Source: Congregibacter brevis (GTDB taxonomy: Bacteria; Pseudomonadota; Gammaproteobacteria; Pseudomonadales; Halieaceae). Taken from it: DNA of 64,000 bases. The position numbers and the translations under genes were made by a program. The stretch is from contig NZ_CP136865.1 in the NCBI RefSeq assembly GCF_045689245.1, positions 1,984,001 through 2,048,000 of the forward strand, written 5' to 3'. A model generated the notes under the pieces. That model did no database searches and was not told the origin of the DNA. It saw only the letters and a program-made list of their open reading frames with translations. Shown in pieces: positions 54,633-62,423 of the stretch (its first letter is position 1; each line of letters begins with the position of its first letter).

Positions 54633-54956
54633 TTAGCGCTCCAGGAGCGCTAGCTTTCCTGGCTTACCTGCCCACTCTTCTGCATCTTCAGGTGCGGGCT
54701 TCATCTCGGTAATGCATGGCCAGACTTCAGCCAATTCCGCATTGAGTTCTAGAAATACCTGCTGATCTGCGGGTAGTTCGTCTTCCGAGAATATTGCGTC
54801 GACCGGGCACTCGGGCTCGCATAGCGCACAATCAATACACTCATCAGGATGGATGACCAAAAAGTTGGGTCCCTCATAAAAGCAGTCCACTGGACACACT
54901 TCCACACAGTCTGTGTGCTTGCACTTAATGCAGTCTTCACCAACAACGAAGGTCAT
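54633..54956 (-). CDS. fdxA: Seven-iron ferredoxin FdxA
   Basis: A 107-residue ferredoxin with one [3Fe-4S] and one [4Fe-4S] cluster: CIKCKHTDCVEVCPVDCF and CIDCALCEPECPVDAIF. The long C-terminal helix region is typical of the Azotobacter FdI-like family found between rpoS and mutS in pseudomonads. Convergent with rpoS. Its last codons hold a palindrome that could also serve as a terminator. Confidence 0.93.
   Translation of the reverse strand: MTFVVGEDCIKCKHTDCVEVCPVDCFYEGPNFLVIHPDECIDCALCEPECPVDAIFSEDELPADQQVFLELNAELAEVWPCITEMKPAPEDAEEWAGKPGKLALLER
54634..54652. terminator. Palindrome at the fdxA 3' end, possible terminator of rpoS
   Basis: TAGCGCTCC-A-GGAGCGCTA, a perfect 19-base odd palindrome (54634-54652) that contains the last fdxA codons and part of its stop. 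It begins 26 bases after the rpoS stop. On the rpoS strand it is followed by GCTTTCCT, only weakly T-rich. A second small stem CAGCG-TTAC-CGCTG lies at 54612-54625. Confidence 0.35.
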
Positions 54957-55078
54957 GCTTGGGTATCCTTAAACTTGATTCTGATCATTGCTCTGTCAAA
55001 GTTGATTGCACTGACAAAGCGTTGGGGCAGAAGTGTAGCGATTCGCTTCCACGATGAGAAGCACCCCTGTGCGCAAAG

Positions 55079-57658
55079 TCAGTCTGTCAACTCGCGAAGA
55101 TTATAAAGGATTGCGAGCGCCTCTCGCGGTGAAAGAGCGTCCGGGTCCGTCTCGCGAAGCAAGCTCAAAGCAGGGTGGTTGGCATTGTCTGCAAATAAAT
55201 CTCCCTGCGGAATACTTGTCGACGTGACAGAAGTCGATGGCAGAGACGATTGATCAGCGATGTTTTGGCTTTCGAGTTCTTGCAGCTTGCCCGCCGCGGC
55301 GTGGAGAACTGTGGCTGGAACCCCAGCAAGTTTAGCGACTTGCAGCCCAAAACTTCGATTTGCGGGTCCTTCCTGGATTCGATGCATAAATACGACATGC
55401 TCACGATGCTCTACAGCGTCCAGATGGACATTCACTACCGTGGGAAGCTGCTCAGCAAGAGCGGTGAGTTCAAAGTAGTGCGTTGCAAAGAGTGTAAACG
55501 CACGGGTTTTTTCGGCCAGATGCAGAGCGGCGGCCCAAGCTAGAGAGAGGCCGTCAAAGGTGCTGGTACCTCTGCCCACTTCGTCCATGAGCACCAAGCT
55601 ACGCTCACTGGCGTTGTGGAGGATGTTAGCCGTCTCGGTCATCTCAACCATAAAGGTAGATCGGCCACTCGCAAGATCATCGGCCGCTCCAATACGCGTG
55701 AATATACGATCTACTGTCGACAGGATTGCGGCCTTGGCCGGCACAAAGGAGCCCACATGCGCCAGTAAGGTGATGATCGCGTTTTGACGCATATAGGTAG
55801 ATTTACCACCCATGTTCGGACCGGTGATGAGAAGCATCCTACGACCCTCATCCAGGAGCGTGTCGTTGGCGATAAAGGGCTCTTCGAGAACCTGCTCTAC
55901 AACAAGATGACGGCCCTGATCTATGTCCAACTTTGGCGTGTCGCTGAACTGCGGTCGGCACAAATCGAGACTTTGACTTCGTTCTGCCAGCGTTGCGTAC
56001 ACATCCAGCTCTGCCATGGCCGCGCCGCAGCAGCGCAAGGCTTCCAGTGATTCTTGCAGGATCGTCAGTACCTCTGCATAGAGCTGCTTTTCTCGAGCGA
56101 GGGCGCGGCTCTTGCTCGACAGTGCTTTGTCCTCAAACTCCTTAAGCTCTGGTGTGATAAATCGCTCGACGTTTTTGAGGGTCTGTCGTCGCTGATACTC
56201 CACGGGTACGTCATCGGATTGGCTGCGACTGAGTTCGATGTAGTACCCATGCACGCGGTTGTAACCGACCTTCAAGCTCGCCAGCCCCGTGCGCTCACGC
56301 TCGCGGGTTTCTATGGCGACTAAAAAGCCGGCGGCGTTTTCACTAATGGAGCGCAGTTCGTCGAGCTCGGCGTCGTAACCGGTTGCGATAACGCCGCCGT
56401 CGCGAAGCACCACGGGAGGATTTTCGATAATCGCTTGCTCAAGAAGATCAACCAGTGCGGTGAAGTCACCTAATGCGGTGGTTGTTGTTTTCAGAGCGTC
56501 AGATGCGTCGGAAGGCGTTGCTGCGCGGAGTGCCGGCACGCTGCTTAAGGCAAACGACAGACGAGTGAGATCCCGGGGACGAGCACTGCCCAATGCAATC
56601 CGAGTGATGATGCGCTCCACATCTCCAATAGGGCGCAATACATCGCGAAGGCTCTCGAAAGTGTAGTTTTCTCGCAAGGCCTGAACGGCCTCCTGGCGTT
56701 CCTTCAGCGAGTCGGTATTAGTCAATGGCCGATGCAACCAGCGCCTCAGACAGCGGCTGCCCATAGCGGTCTTACAACGATCCATAACGGACATTAGGGT
56801 GTGCGTATCGCCGCCAGCCAGATTCCTGTCTATTTCAAGATTCCGGCGAGTCGCCGCGTCCAAGACTACGCTCTCTTCGCGCATCTCCGGTGCAATAGCC
56901 GTAATGTGGGGCAGTTGACCGCGCTGTGTATCTCGAACGTAGCTGATGAGGCAGCCTGCCGCAGCGATGCCCAGTCGGAGGTTTTCGCAGCCAAAACCGC
57001 GTAGATCGTGAGTTTGAAATTGCTCCCGCAGGTTTCGTTCGGCCGACTCGAGGTCAAATTCCCAGGAGGGTTGGGAGCGTGCCCCTGGGCGACTCGTTAC
57101 GGCGTGTTGCTGCAGTTCTTCGTGGTAAAGGAGCTCAGCAGGATCGAGCCGCTCAACCTCCCCAAGCAGAGCTTCTTCGCCATTGAGTTCCATCAGCCGA
57201 AAGCGTCCGCTTCCGAGGTCTAGATACGCGAGGCCATAATGACTTTGCTGCGCAACCAGCGCGACAATCAGTTGCTCTCGTTTTTCTTCGAGAAGCGCCT
57301 CATCAGTGAGCGTCCCGGGGGTAACGACGCGCACCACCCGTCGTTCGACCGGCCCCTTGCTTGTCGCTGGATCGCCTATCTGCTCGGCGATCGCTACGGA
57401 AATGCCAGCCTTCACTAATCGGGCAAGATACCCCTCGGCCGCGTGATAGGGCACCCCCGCCATCGGTATGTCCTCACCCGCGGACTTACCCCGTGCTGTC
57501 AGGGTGATGTCCAATAGTTCTGCAGCGCGCTGAGCATCGTCGTAAAACAGCTCGTAAAAGTCCCCCATGCGGTAAAACAACAGCTCGTTAGGGTGGTCTT
57601 TCTTGATGCGCAAAAATTGCTGCATCATTGGCGTATGTTGGCTTTGATCGTTGGGCAA
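55079..57658 (-). CDS. mutS: DNA mismatch repair protein MutS
   Basis: An 859-residue mismatch sensor ATPase. GDFYELFYDDA near residue 33 contains the mismatch-reading Phe-x-Glu; a connector, clamp and core follow. The ATPase has LLITGPNMGGKSTYMRQ (Walker A), STFMVEMTETANIL, LVLMDEVGRGTSTFDG (Walker B) and LFATHYFEL. It works with MutL (not in the window). Stands between fdxA and the GCS2/AstE-like pair. Confidence 0.97.
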   Translation of the reverse strand: MPNDQSQHTPMMQQFLRIKKDHPNELLFYRMGDFYELFYDDAQRAAELLDITLTARGKSAGEDIPMAGVPYHAAEGYLARLVKAGISVAIAEQIGDPATSKGPVERRVVRVVTPGTLTDEALLEEKREQLIVALVAQQSHYGLAYLDLGSGRFRLMELNGEEALLGEVERLDPAELLYHEELQQHAVTSRPGARSQPSWEFDLESAERNLREQFQTHDLRGFGCENLRLGIAAAGCLISYVRDTQRGQLPHITAIAPEMREESVVLDAATRRNLEIDRNLAGGDTHTLMSVMDRCKTAMGSRCLRRWLHRPLTNTDSLKERQEAVQALRENYTFESLRDVLRPIGDVERIITRIALGSARPRDLTRLSFALSSVPALRAATPSDASDALKTTTTALGDFTALVDLLEQAIIENPPVVLRDGGVIATGYDAELDELRSISENAAGFLVAIETRERERTGLASLKVGYNRVHGYYIELSRSQSDDVPVEYQRRQTLKNVERFITPELKEFEDKALSSKSRALAREKQLYAEVLTILQESLEALRCCGAAMAELDVYATLAERSQSLDLCRPQFSDTPKLDIDQGRHLVVEQVLEEPFIANDTLLDEGRRMLLITGPNMGGKSTYMRQNAIITLLAHVGSFVPAKAAILSTVDRIFTRIGAADDLASGRSTFMVEMTETANILHNASERSLVLMDEVGRGTSTFDGLSLAWAAALHLAEKTRAFTLFATHYFELTALAEQLPTVVNVHLDAVEHREHVVFMHRIQEGPANRSFGLQVAKLAGVPATVLHAAAGKLQELESQNIADQSSLPSTSVTSTSIPQGDLFADNANHPALSLLRETDPDALSPREALAILYNLRELTD

Positions 57659-57773
57659 GACGGTTTCTGAGGGTCCTGTAAATGCAGGGCGCAGTGTAAT
57701 TCATGGAGGGGTGTAGCGACCAGAGAACCGCGACAGGAACTCACCCATTATTTTTGTTCCGAAAGTCTAGTCT

Positions 57774-57801
57774 TTGCGCTGCGCAATGGTAGGTCTAGAA
57801 T
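57774..57801 (+). promoter_or_regulatory. Candidate promoter of the GCS2-like gene
   Basis: TTGCGC (57774-57779), a 16-base spacer and TAGAAT (57796-57801, 5/6 match). The start would fall near 57808, shortly before AAGGAG (57816-57821) and the ATG at 57835. An overlapping ATG at 57825 opens a 9-codon frame that could affect initiation. Confidence 0.4.
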
Positions 57802-57834
57802 GGGACGGCAATCGCAAGGAGCAGATGTCCGAAG

Positions 57835-59313
57835 ATGGGTATAGAAATCCATAAGACAACTTTTGATGCCGATGACCGTCGGCGATTCTCCGAGCGTTTA
57901 GAGTCGCAACTTCAGCAGCTATCGGCGCTGATGAAGAGCCCGAACTTCGGGAGTCCCGTAGAAAGTGTCGGGGCGGAGCTGGAGCTATACATTGTCGATG
58001 CGAACGGCAAGCCGGCCTATATCAATGATGCTTTGTGCAATGCCGCGGCGGATCCCCAACTCACCGTAGAGCTCAACAAATACAACCTCGAGTACAACCT
58101 GAGTCCTCAGGGGCTGGATCAGGAGGGGTTGACCGCGACAGAGCGCGAGATTGTGACGAAGTTGCAGAGGCTTTCGGGCTTGGCCGCCGAGAAAGACGCC
58201 TTTGTTGTTCCCGTAGGTATTCTTCCGACGCTTACAGAGAAGGATCTAGGCGACCATTGTGTTACGGATCGTCAGCGCTACCGTGCCTTAGTCGCCCAAC
58301 TTATTGCCTGGCGAGGCAGTGATTTCAATATCAATATTAATGGCGAAGAGCCGTTAAAAATGACCATGGCGAATATCACGCTGGAGGGCGCTAACACGTC
58401 TTTTCAAATCCATCAGCGTGTGAGTCCTGAGCATTACGCTGCAACGTTTAATGCGACGCAATTGGCGACGCCTCTCGCGATTGCAATCAGTGCTAATAGT
58501 CCGGGTCTGTTCGGCCATCAACTCTGGGATGAAACCCGAATACCTTTGTTTAAACAGTCCATCGATACGCGGGACATGGACCGCTATCGCTGGAGTGAAC
58601 CGCCAAGAGTTTGCTTTGGACACGGATGGTTGCGTAAGGGCGCTTTTGAATTATTTGACGAAACGGTACGCCTTTATCCGCCGTTGTTGCCTGCCTGCGA
58701 TGAAAGGGCGCGTGACACCGGTGATGGCGCGCCAGGCTTGACGGAGCTTCGTTTGCACCAAAGCACTGTTTGGCTGTGGAATCGCGCGGTCTATGACGAT
58801 TTGGATGGGGGGCATCTACGCATCGAAATGCGCGCCTTGCCTGCAGGACCAACACCCATCGATATGGTCGCTGGGGCAGCATTCATGATGGGGCTTGCGC
58901 GGGGTTTGAGAGATGACATGGATGGCTTGATGGCGGCCCTTCCTTTTCACCTGGCGGAGTACAATTTTTATCGCGCAGCCCAGCATGGCCTCGATGCGCG
59001 CATGGTTTGGCCGAGCCTTCAGCAGCATCGCCTGCAGGATGCCTCCGTGGTCGACATTATCGCAGAGATGCTGCCCGTGGCCGATGAGGGGCTGAATAAG
59101 CTGGGCGTTAGTCAGGGAGAGCGCGATCGCTACTTGGGCGTGATTGATGCGCGCTTGAGCGCAAGACGTAACGGCGCTCGATGGCAACGAGAAGCGACTC
59201 GCGCCTTGATGGACCGTGGACACGGTAAGTCCACTGCGCTCAGAGAAATGCTTAGTCATTATCGAGAGCACAGCGCCCAGAATATTCCCGTGGCCGATTG
59301 GCCGATACCCTGA
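57835..59313 (+). CDS. Glutamate-cysteine ligase-like GCS2 carboxylate-amine ligase
   Basis: A 492-residue ATP-dependent amidoligase of the GCS2/YbdK superfamily, cytoplasmic. VGAELELYIVDANGKPAY is the Mg/ATP-binding start, LNKYNLEYNLSP and FNININ-type sequence lie in the Glu site, and HLRIEMRALPAGPT is the conserved Arg region. It may ligate glutamate and cysteine (GshA role) or another amino-acid pair; classic E. coli-type GshA is a different family. It is followed after 28 bases by a deacylase gene, suggesting a make-and-cleave or salvage pair (inference). Confidence 0.75.
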   Translation: MGIEIHKTTFDADDRRRFSERLESQLQQLSALMKSPNFGSPVESVGAELELYIVDANGKPAYINDALCNAAADPQLTVELNKYNLEYNLSPQGLDQEGLTATEREIVTKLQRLSGLAAEKDAFVVPVGILPTLTEKDLGDHCVTDRQRYRALVAQLIAWRGSDFNININGEEPLKMTMANITLEGANTSFQIHQRVSPEHYAATFNATQLATPLAIAISANSPGLFGHQLWDETRIPLFKQSIDTRDMDRYRWSEPPRVCFGHGWLRKGAFELFDETVRLYPPLLPACDERARDTGDGAPGLTELRLHQSTVWLWNRAVYDDLDGGHLRIEMRALPAGPTPIDMVAGAAFMMGLARGLRDDMDGLMAALPFHLAEYNFYRAAQHGLDARMVWPSLQQHRLQDASVVDIIAEMLPVADEGLNKLGVSQGERDRYLGVIDARLSARRNGARWQREATRALMDRGHGKSTALREMLSHYREHSAQNIPVADWPIP

Positions 59314-59341
59314 TGGGTCGATATTTGGGTCAGGCAAGGTG

Positions 59342-60361
59342 ATGCGTTTTCGCTTCTTAAAGGATCCTGAAAGCAGTATTGCGGGTTCTAATCCCAATGA
59401 ACTTCTTGACAATCTCGGCGGACCGGCGTGCATTCTCTTTTCTGGGAAAGACCCTACAAGAACCCGCGCGGTAGTCACGCTTCTCCACGGCAATGAACCC
59501 TCGGGCTTCTTCGCTCTGCACCGGTGGCTCCATGCGGGGCACGAGCCAGCGGTAAATCTCTTATTCATCGCAGCGTCGGTGCACGCTGCGCTGGAGCCTC
59601 CATGTTTCAGTCATCGCATGCTACCTAGAGCGAGGGACCTTAATCGTTGCTTCAGCCCTCCTTTTGACGACGAGCAGGGCCGTCTGGCGCAGGAAATTCT
59701 CGAATTGCTCCGTGTGCATCATCCTGAAGCGGTAGTTGATATGCACAATACGTCCGGCTCCGGTCCGTCCTTCGGCGTATGCACGCACCTTGATCGTCAG
59801 CACGATGCTCTCGTATCGATCTTTACCCGGCGCCTGGTGGTATCCCAGCTAAACCTGGGAGCGCTCATGGATATTAGTGATACGAGTTGTCCGACAGTGA
59901 CTATAGAGGTGGGAGGGCGGCTGGATGACGATGCCCACGAGCTGGCCTATGAGGGCTTGCAGCGCTATGCCCTCGCCGAGCGAGTTCTCGCCCCTGCTGA
60001 TGAGACAGACTGGGGAATAGAGATTCTTCGCGATCCGATACGCCTTGAGCTGCGCGAGGGCGTGACTCTTGCTTACGATGAAGCGCCACGCCCCGGACAT
60101 GACATCACGTTAAGAGTCGATATAGAGCATCATAATTTTGGAGAGGTAAGTTCTGACACACCCCTTGGCTGGGTGAAGGATGATCCCCAGTCGCTTTTTA
60201 AAGCCATAGATGCTTTCGGGCGTTGCGCGGTAAACGCGCTGGTTCGCTGTGAAAATGGCGTGCTTTTCCCTTCATGCAGTCTGAAACTGTTTATGATCAC
60301 TACCAATGCCGGCATTGCCGAGAGCGACTGTCTATTCTACGCCGTGGCTGCAGATATCTAG
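59342..60361 (+). CDS. AstE/AspA-type M14 zinc deacylase
   Basis: A 339-residue protein of the succinylglutamate desuccinylase/aspartoacylase family. Zinc ligands are His and Glu in TLLHGNEPSGFFAL and His in VVDMHNTSGSG; the catalytic Glu is in VTIEVGG. RDLNRCFSPP is the conserved arginine block. The frame extends upstream inside the ligase gene, but ATG 59342 starts the recognisable domain. No other arginine-catabolism (ast) genes are near, so its amide substrate may be a product of the neighbouring ligase (inference). Confidence 0.8.
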   Translation: MRFRFLKDPESSIAGSNPNELLDNLGGPACILFSGKDPTRTRAVVTLLHGNEPSGFFALHRWLHAGHEPAVNLLFIAASVHAALEPPCFSHRMLPRARDLNRCFSPPFDDEQGRLAQEILELLRVHHPEAVVDMHNTSGSGPSFGVCTHLDRQHDALVSIFTRRLVVSQLNLGALMDISDTSCPTVTIEVGGRLDDDAHELAYEGLQRYALAERVLAPADETDWGIEILRDPIRLELREGVTLAYDEAPRPGHDITLRVDIEHHNFGEVSSDTPLGWVKDDPQSLFKAIDAFGRCAVNALVRCENGVLFPSCSLKLFMITTNAGIAESDCLFYAVAADI

Positions 60362-60522
60362 CAGGACTGACTCCAGCCTAGTAAGCGGTAAATCATTTGC
60401 CAGGGGCCCTTTGGGGTGTTGTCACGGATTGTCACCCGTCGCAAAGAGCGACAGGTCGCATTACTAGCTGTGTTTTCATGACTTTTCGACGCATATGATG
60501 GTTGCATTCTTCAGCGTAACCA

Positions 60523-60538
60523 CTGATTATATGTACAG
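60523..60538. promoter_or_regulatory. LexA (SOS) box of recA
   Basis: CTGATTATATGTACAG fits the gammaproteobacterial CTGT-N8-ACAG rule with one mismatch (CTGA). The flanks (CA before, TA after) extend the match towards TACTG...CAGTA. It overlaps the candidate -10, the usual place for repression. Confidence 0.75.
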
Positions 60539-60589
60539 TAGTTTTCCGGTGCGCTGAAAACGCCGTTTTTGTGGTAGCAACGCAACAGC

Positions 60590-60622
60590 AGAGCAGTAAA
60601 AGAGCAGTAAAAGAGCAGTAAG
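60590..60622. repeat. 11-bp tandem repeat in the recA leader
   Basis: Three head-to-tail copies of AGAGCAGTAAA (third ends AAG) at 60590-60600, 60601-60611 and 60612-60622. A diverged copy AAGCAGTAAAACAGACC follows near 60639-60655, echoing AGTAAGACAGACC at 60617-60629. The unit is one helical turn. Confidence 0.85.
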
Positions 60623-60693
60623 ACAGACCGTTAAGACTAAGCAGTAAAACAGACCAATAGCGAATGACTCGTAGAAAATTAGGAGAGCAGCAC

Positions 60694-61749
60694 ATGAACG
60701 CAAATAAAGAAAAGGCACTCGAAGCGGCTCTAGGCCAAATCGATCGTCAATTCGGTAAGGGTACCGTCATGCGCATGGGAGATAGTGATCGCGTTGCAAT
60801 CCCATCGATTTCTACGGGGTCGCTTGGCCTGGACGTCGCGCTAGGCATTGGTGGTCTTCCCAAAGGGCGAATCTGCGAAATCTTTGGTCCGGAGTCATCG
60901 GGTAAAACCACACTGACCCTGCAAGTCATTGCTGAGGCTCAAAAAGCGGGTGGTACAGCGGCTTTTATCGACGCTGAGCACGCTCTGGATCCAATTTACG
61001 CCGAAAAGCTAGGCGTGCAGATTGATGATCTGATTGTTTCGCAGCCAGATACTGGAGAGCAGGCACTGGAAGTTGCTGAAATGCTTGTACGCTCCGGTGC
61101 TGTCGATGTGCTGGTAGTTGACTCTGTAGCTGCGCTGACGCCTCGAGCGGAAATCGAAGGTGATATGGGGGATTCGCACGTTGGTCTACAGGCACGACTG
61201 CTCAGTCAGGCGATGCGCAAGCTCACGGCGACAATCAAGCAAACGAATTGTCTGGTGATCTTTATTAACCAGATCCGTATGAAGATTGGCGTTATGTTCG
61301 GCTCGCCCGAAACCACTACTGGTGGTAATGCCCTCAAGTTCTACTCGTCTGTACGACTCGATATCCGCCGTATTGGGGCGGTCAAAGAAGGCGACGAGGT
61401 GGTGGGTAACGAAACGCGTGTCAAAGTCGTGAAAAACAAAGTGGCGCCACCCTTCAAACAGGCGGAATTCCAGATTATGTACGGCCGGGGTATTTATCGC
61501 ACCGCAGAAGTTATTGACTGGGGCGTGAAGCTAAGCCTCATCGACAAGTCTGGAGCGTGGTATGCCTATAAAGGCGACAAGATTGGTCAGGGCAAAGCTA
61601 ACGCTGCGAAGTTCCTCGAGGACAACCCAGCGCTCGGTAGCGAGATCGAGGGATTGATTCGCGCGCAATTGCTGGACGTAGGTTCCAAGGATGACGACGA
61701 CGCTGCTCTTGAAGGCGAAGAGGGTGCAGAGAGCAAAGCAAGCGACTGA
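60694..61749 (+). CDS. recA: RecA recombinase
   Basis: A 351-residue recombinase and LexA coprotease. GPESSGKTTLTLQ is the Walker A, VLVVDSVAALTPRAEIEGDMGD the Walker B and L1 region, INQIRMKIGVMFGSPETTTGG the L2 region. ATG 60694 follows AGGAGAG by 6-7 bases; an in-frame ATG at 60664 is not preferred. Acidic C-terminal tail (DDDDAALEGEEGAE). recX follows after a long perfect hairpin. Confidence 0.98.
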   Translation: MNANKEKALEAALGQIDRQFGKGTVMRMGDSDRVAIPSISTGSLGLDVALGIGGLPKGRICEIFGPESSGKTTLTLQVIAEAQKAGGTAAFIDAEHALDPIYAEKLGVQIDDLIVSQPDTGEQALEVAEMLVRSGAVDVLVVDSVAALTPRAEIEGDMGDSHVGLQARLLSQAMRKLTATIKQTNCLVIFINQIRMKIGVMFGSPETTTGGNALKFYSSVRLDIRRIGAVKEGDEVVGNETRVKVVKNKVAPPFKQAEFQIMYGRGIYRTAEVIDWGVKLSLIDKSGAWYAYKGDKIGQGKANAAKFLEDNPALGSEIEGLIRAQLLDVGSKDDDDAALEGEEGAESKASD

Positions 61750-61759
61750 TAGTAAGTCC

Positions 61760-61793
61760 CATGACAAAGCCGATATCGTACGGCTTTGTCATG
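61760..61793 (+). terminator. Hairpin between recA and recX
   Basis: A perfect 13-bp inverted repeat, CATGACAAAGCCG (61760-61772) and CGGCTTTGTCATG (61781-61793), with an 8-base loop ATATCGTA. No T-run follows (TATCTAG), so it is an incomplete terminator or an RNA processing/stability element. In other bacteria a recA-recX hairpin lets a minor part of transcripts reach recX. Confidence 0.65.
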
Positions 61794-61914
61794 TATCTAG
61801 ATTCCAGCGTTGCCAACGTTGGTTTTTCTCCACGGGTGCTGGGGTTCCACTTCCCCTTACCACTGCTCCAGCGCCCTTTTTTTATGTCCGGCTAGCCAGT
61901 AGTCTCGTGCCGCT

Positions 61915-62379
61915 ATGAAGCGCTCATCTCAAGCTATCCAAAGCCCTCGTAACGCGGCGATGAACTTACTCGCCCGTAGGGAGCACTCTATGGCTGAGCT
62001 AAAGCGCAAGCTTGCGCGTAGGTTTGAGAGCGCGGAATTGGATCTGGCGCTACAAAAACTGGCGGAGGAAAATCTTCAGAGCGATCAACGCTTTGCTCAC
62101 TCTTTTACTCGCGAGAGGATGCTTCGTGGTAACGGTCCAATACGCATCGAATCGGAGTTACGCCAACGCGGCGTTGATAGAAGGCTAATTGATGAGGCCA
62201 TTGCGATTGTCCCCAGTGAGGAGGGACTCACCTGGCGTTTAGTGGCTAACGATGTGCTCCAGCGAAAGTTTGGCGATGAGAGACCCGCGGATCTTTCAGA
62301 TAAGGCGCGGCGCTTGCGTTTCTTGGGTTATCGGGGATTTGGTGAAGAAGCCGCAGATCTGGTGCCAGACGTTTCTTAG
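61915..62379 (+). CDS. recX: RecA regulator RecX
   Basis: A 154-residue all-helical RecA modulator built of three-helix repeats. AMNLLARREHSMAELKRKLARRF and LQSDQRFAHSFTRERMLRGNGPIRIESELRQRG are diagnostic. It inhibits RecA filaments and coprotease activity. Same strand as recA with 165 bases between them containing the hairpin. Convergent with uxuA. Confidence 0.92.
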   Translation: MKRSSQAIQSPRNAAMNLLARREHSMAELKRKLARRFESAELDLALQKLAEENLQSDQRFAHSFTRERMLRGNGPIRIESELRQRGVDRRLIDEAIAIVPSEEGLTWRLVANDVLQRKFGDERPADLSDKARRLRFLGYRGFGEEAADLVPDVS

Positions 62380-62387
62380 AGTAAGTA

Positions 62388-62405
62388 CTGACATTGTGAT
62401 GTCAG
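62388..62405. terminator. Small perfect hairpin between recX and uxuA
   Basis: CTGACAT (62388-62394), loop TGTG, ATGTCAG (62399-62405), in the 44-base gap between convergent genes. No T-run on either strand, so a bidirectional terminator is only possible. Confidence 0.3.
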
Positions 62406-62423
62406 CGGCCGAGACGCTGCTGT

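Larger units (their letters stand above)
60362..60693 (+). promoter_or_regulatory. recA upstream region (332 bases, no gene)
   Basis: Contains, in order: a spaced direct repeat TTGTCAC-GGA-TTGTCAC (60419-60435), a small stem GTCGC-AAAGA-GCGAC (60438-60452), a likely promoter TTGCAT (60502-60507)/GATTAT (60525-60530) with 17-base spacing, a LexA-type box overlapping the -10, an 11-bp tandem repeat, and the AGGAGAG ribosome site (60681-60687). If that promoter is used, the leader is about 155 bases, long for recA. Confidence 0.6.

Noticed and set aside
60590..60660. Short repeats before recA as a CRISPR array
   Set aside because: Units are 11 bases, directly adjacent without spacers, and no cas genes are present.
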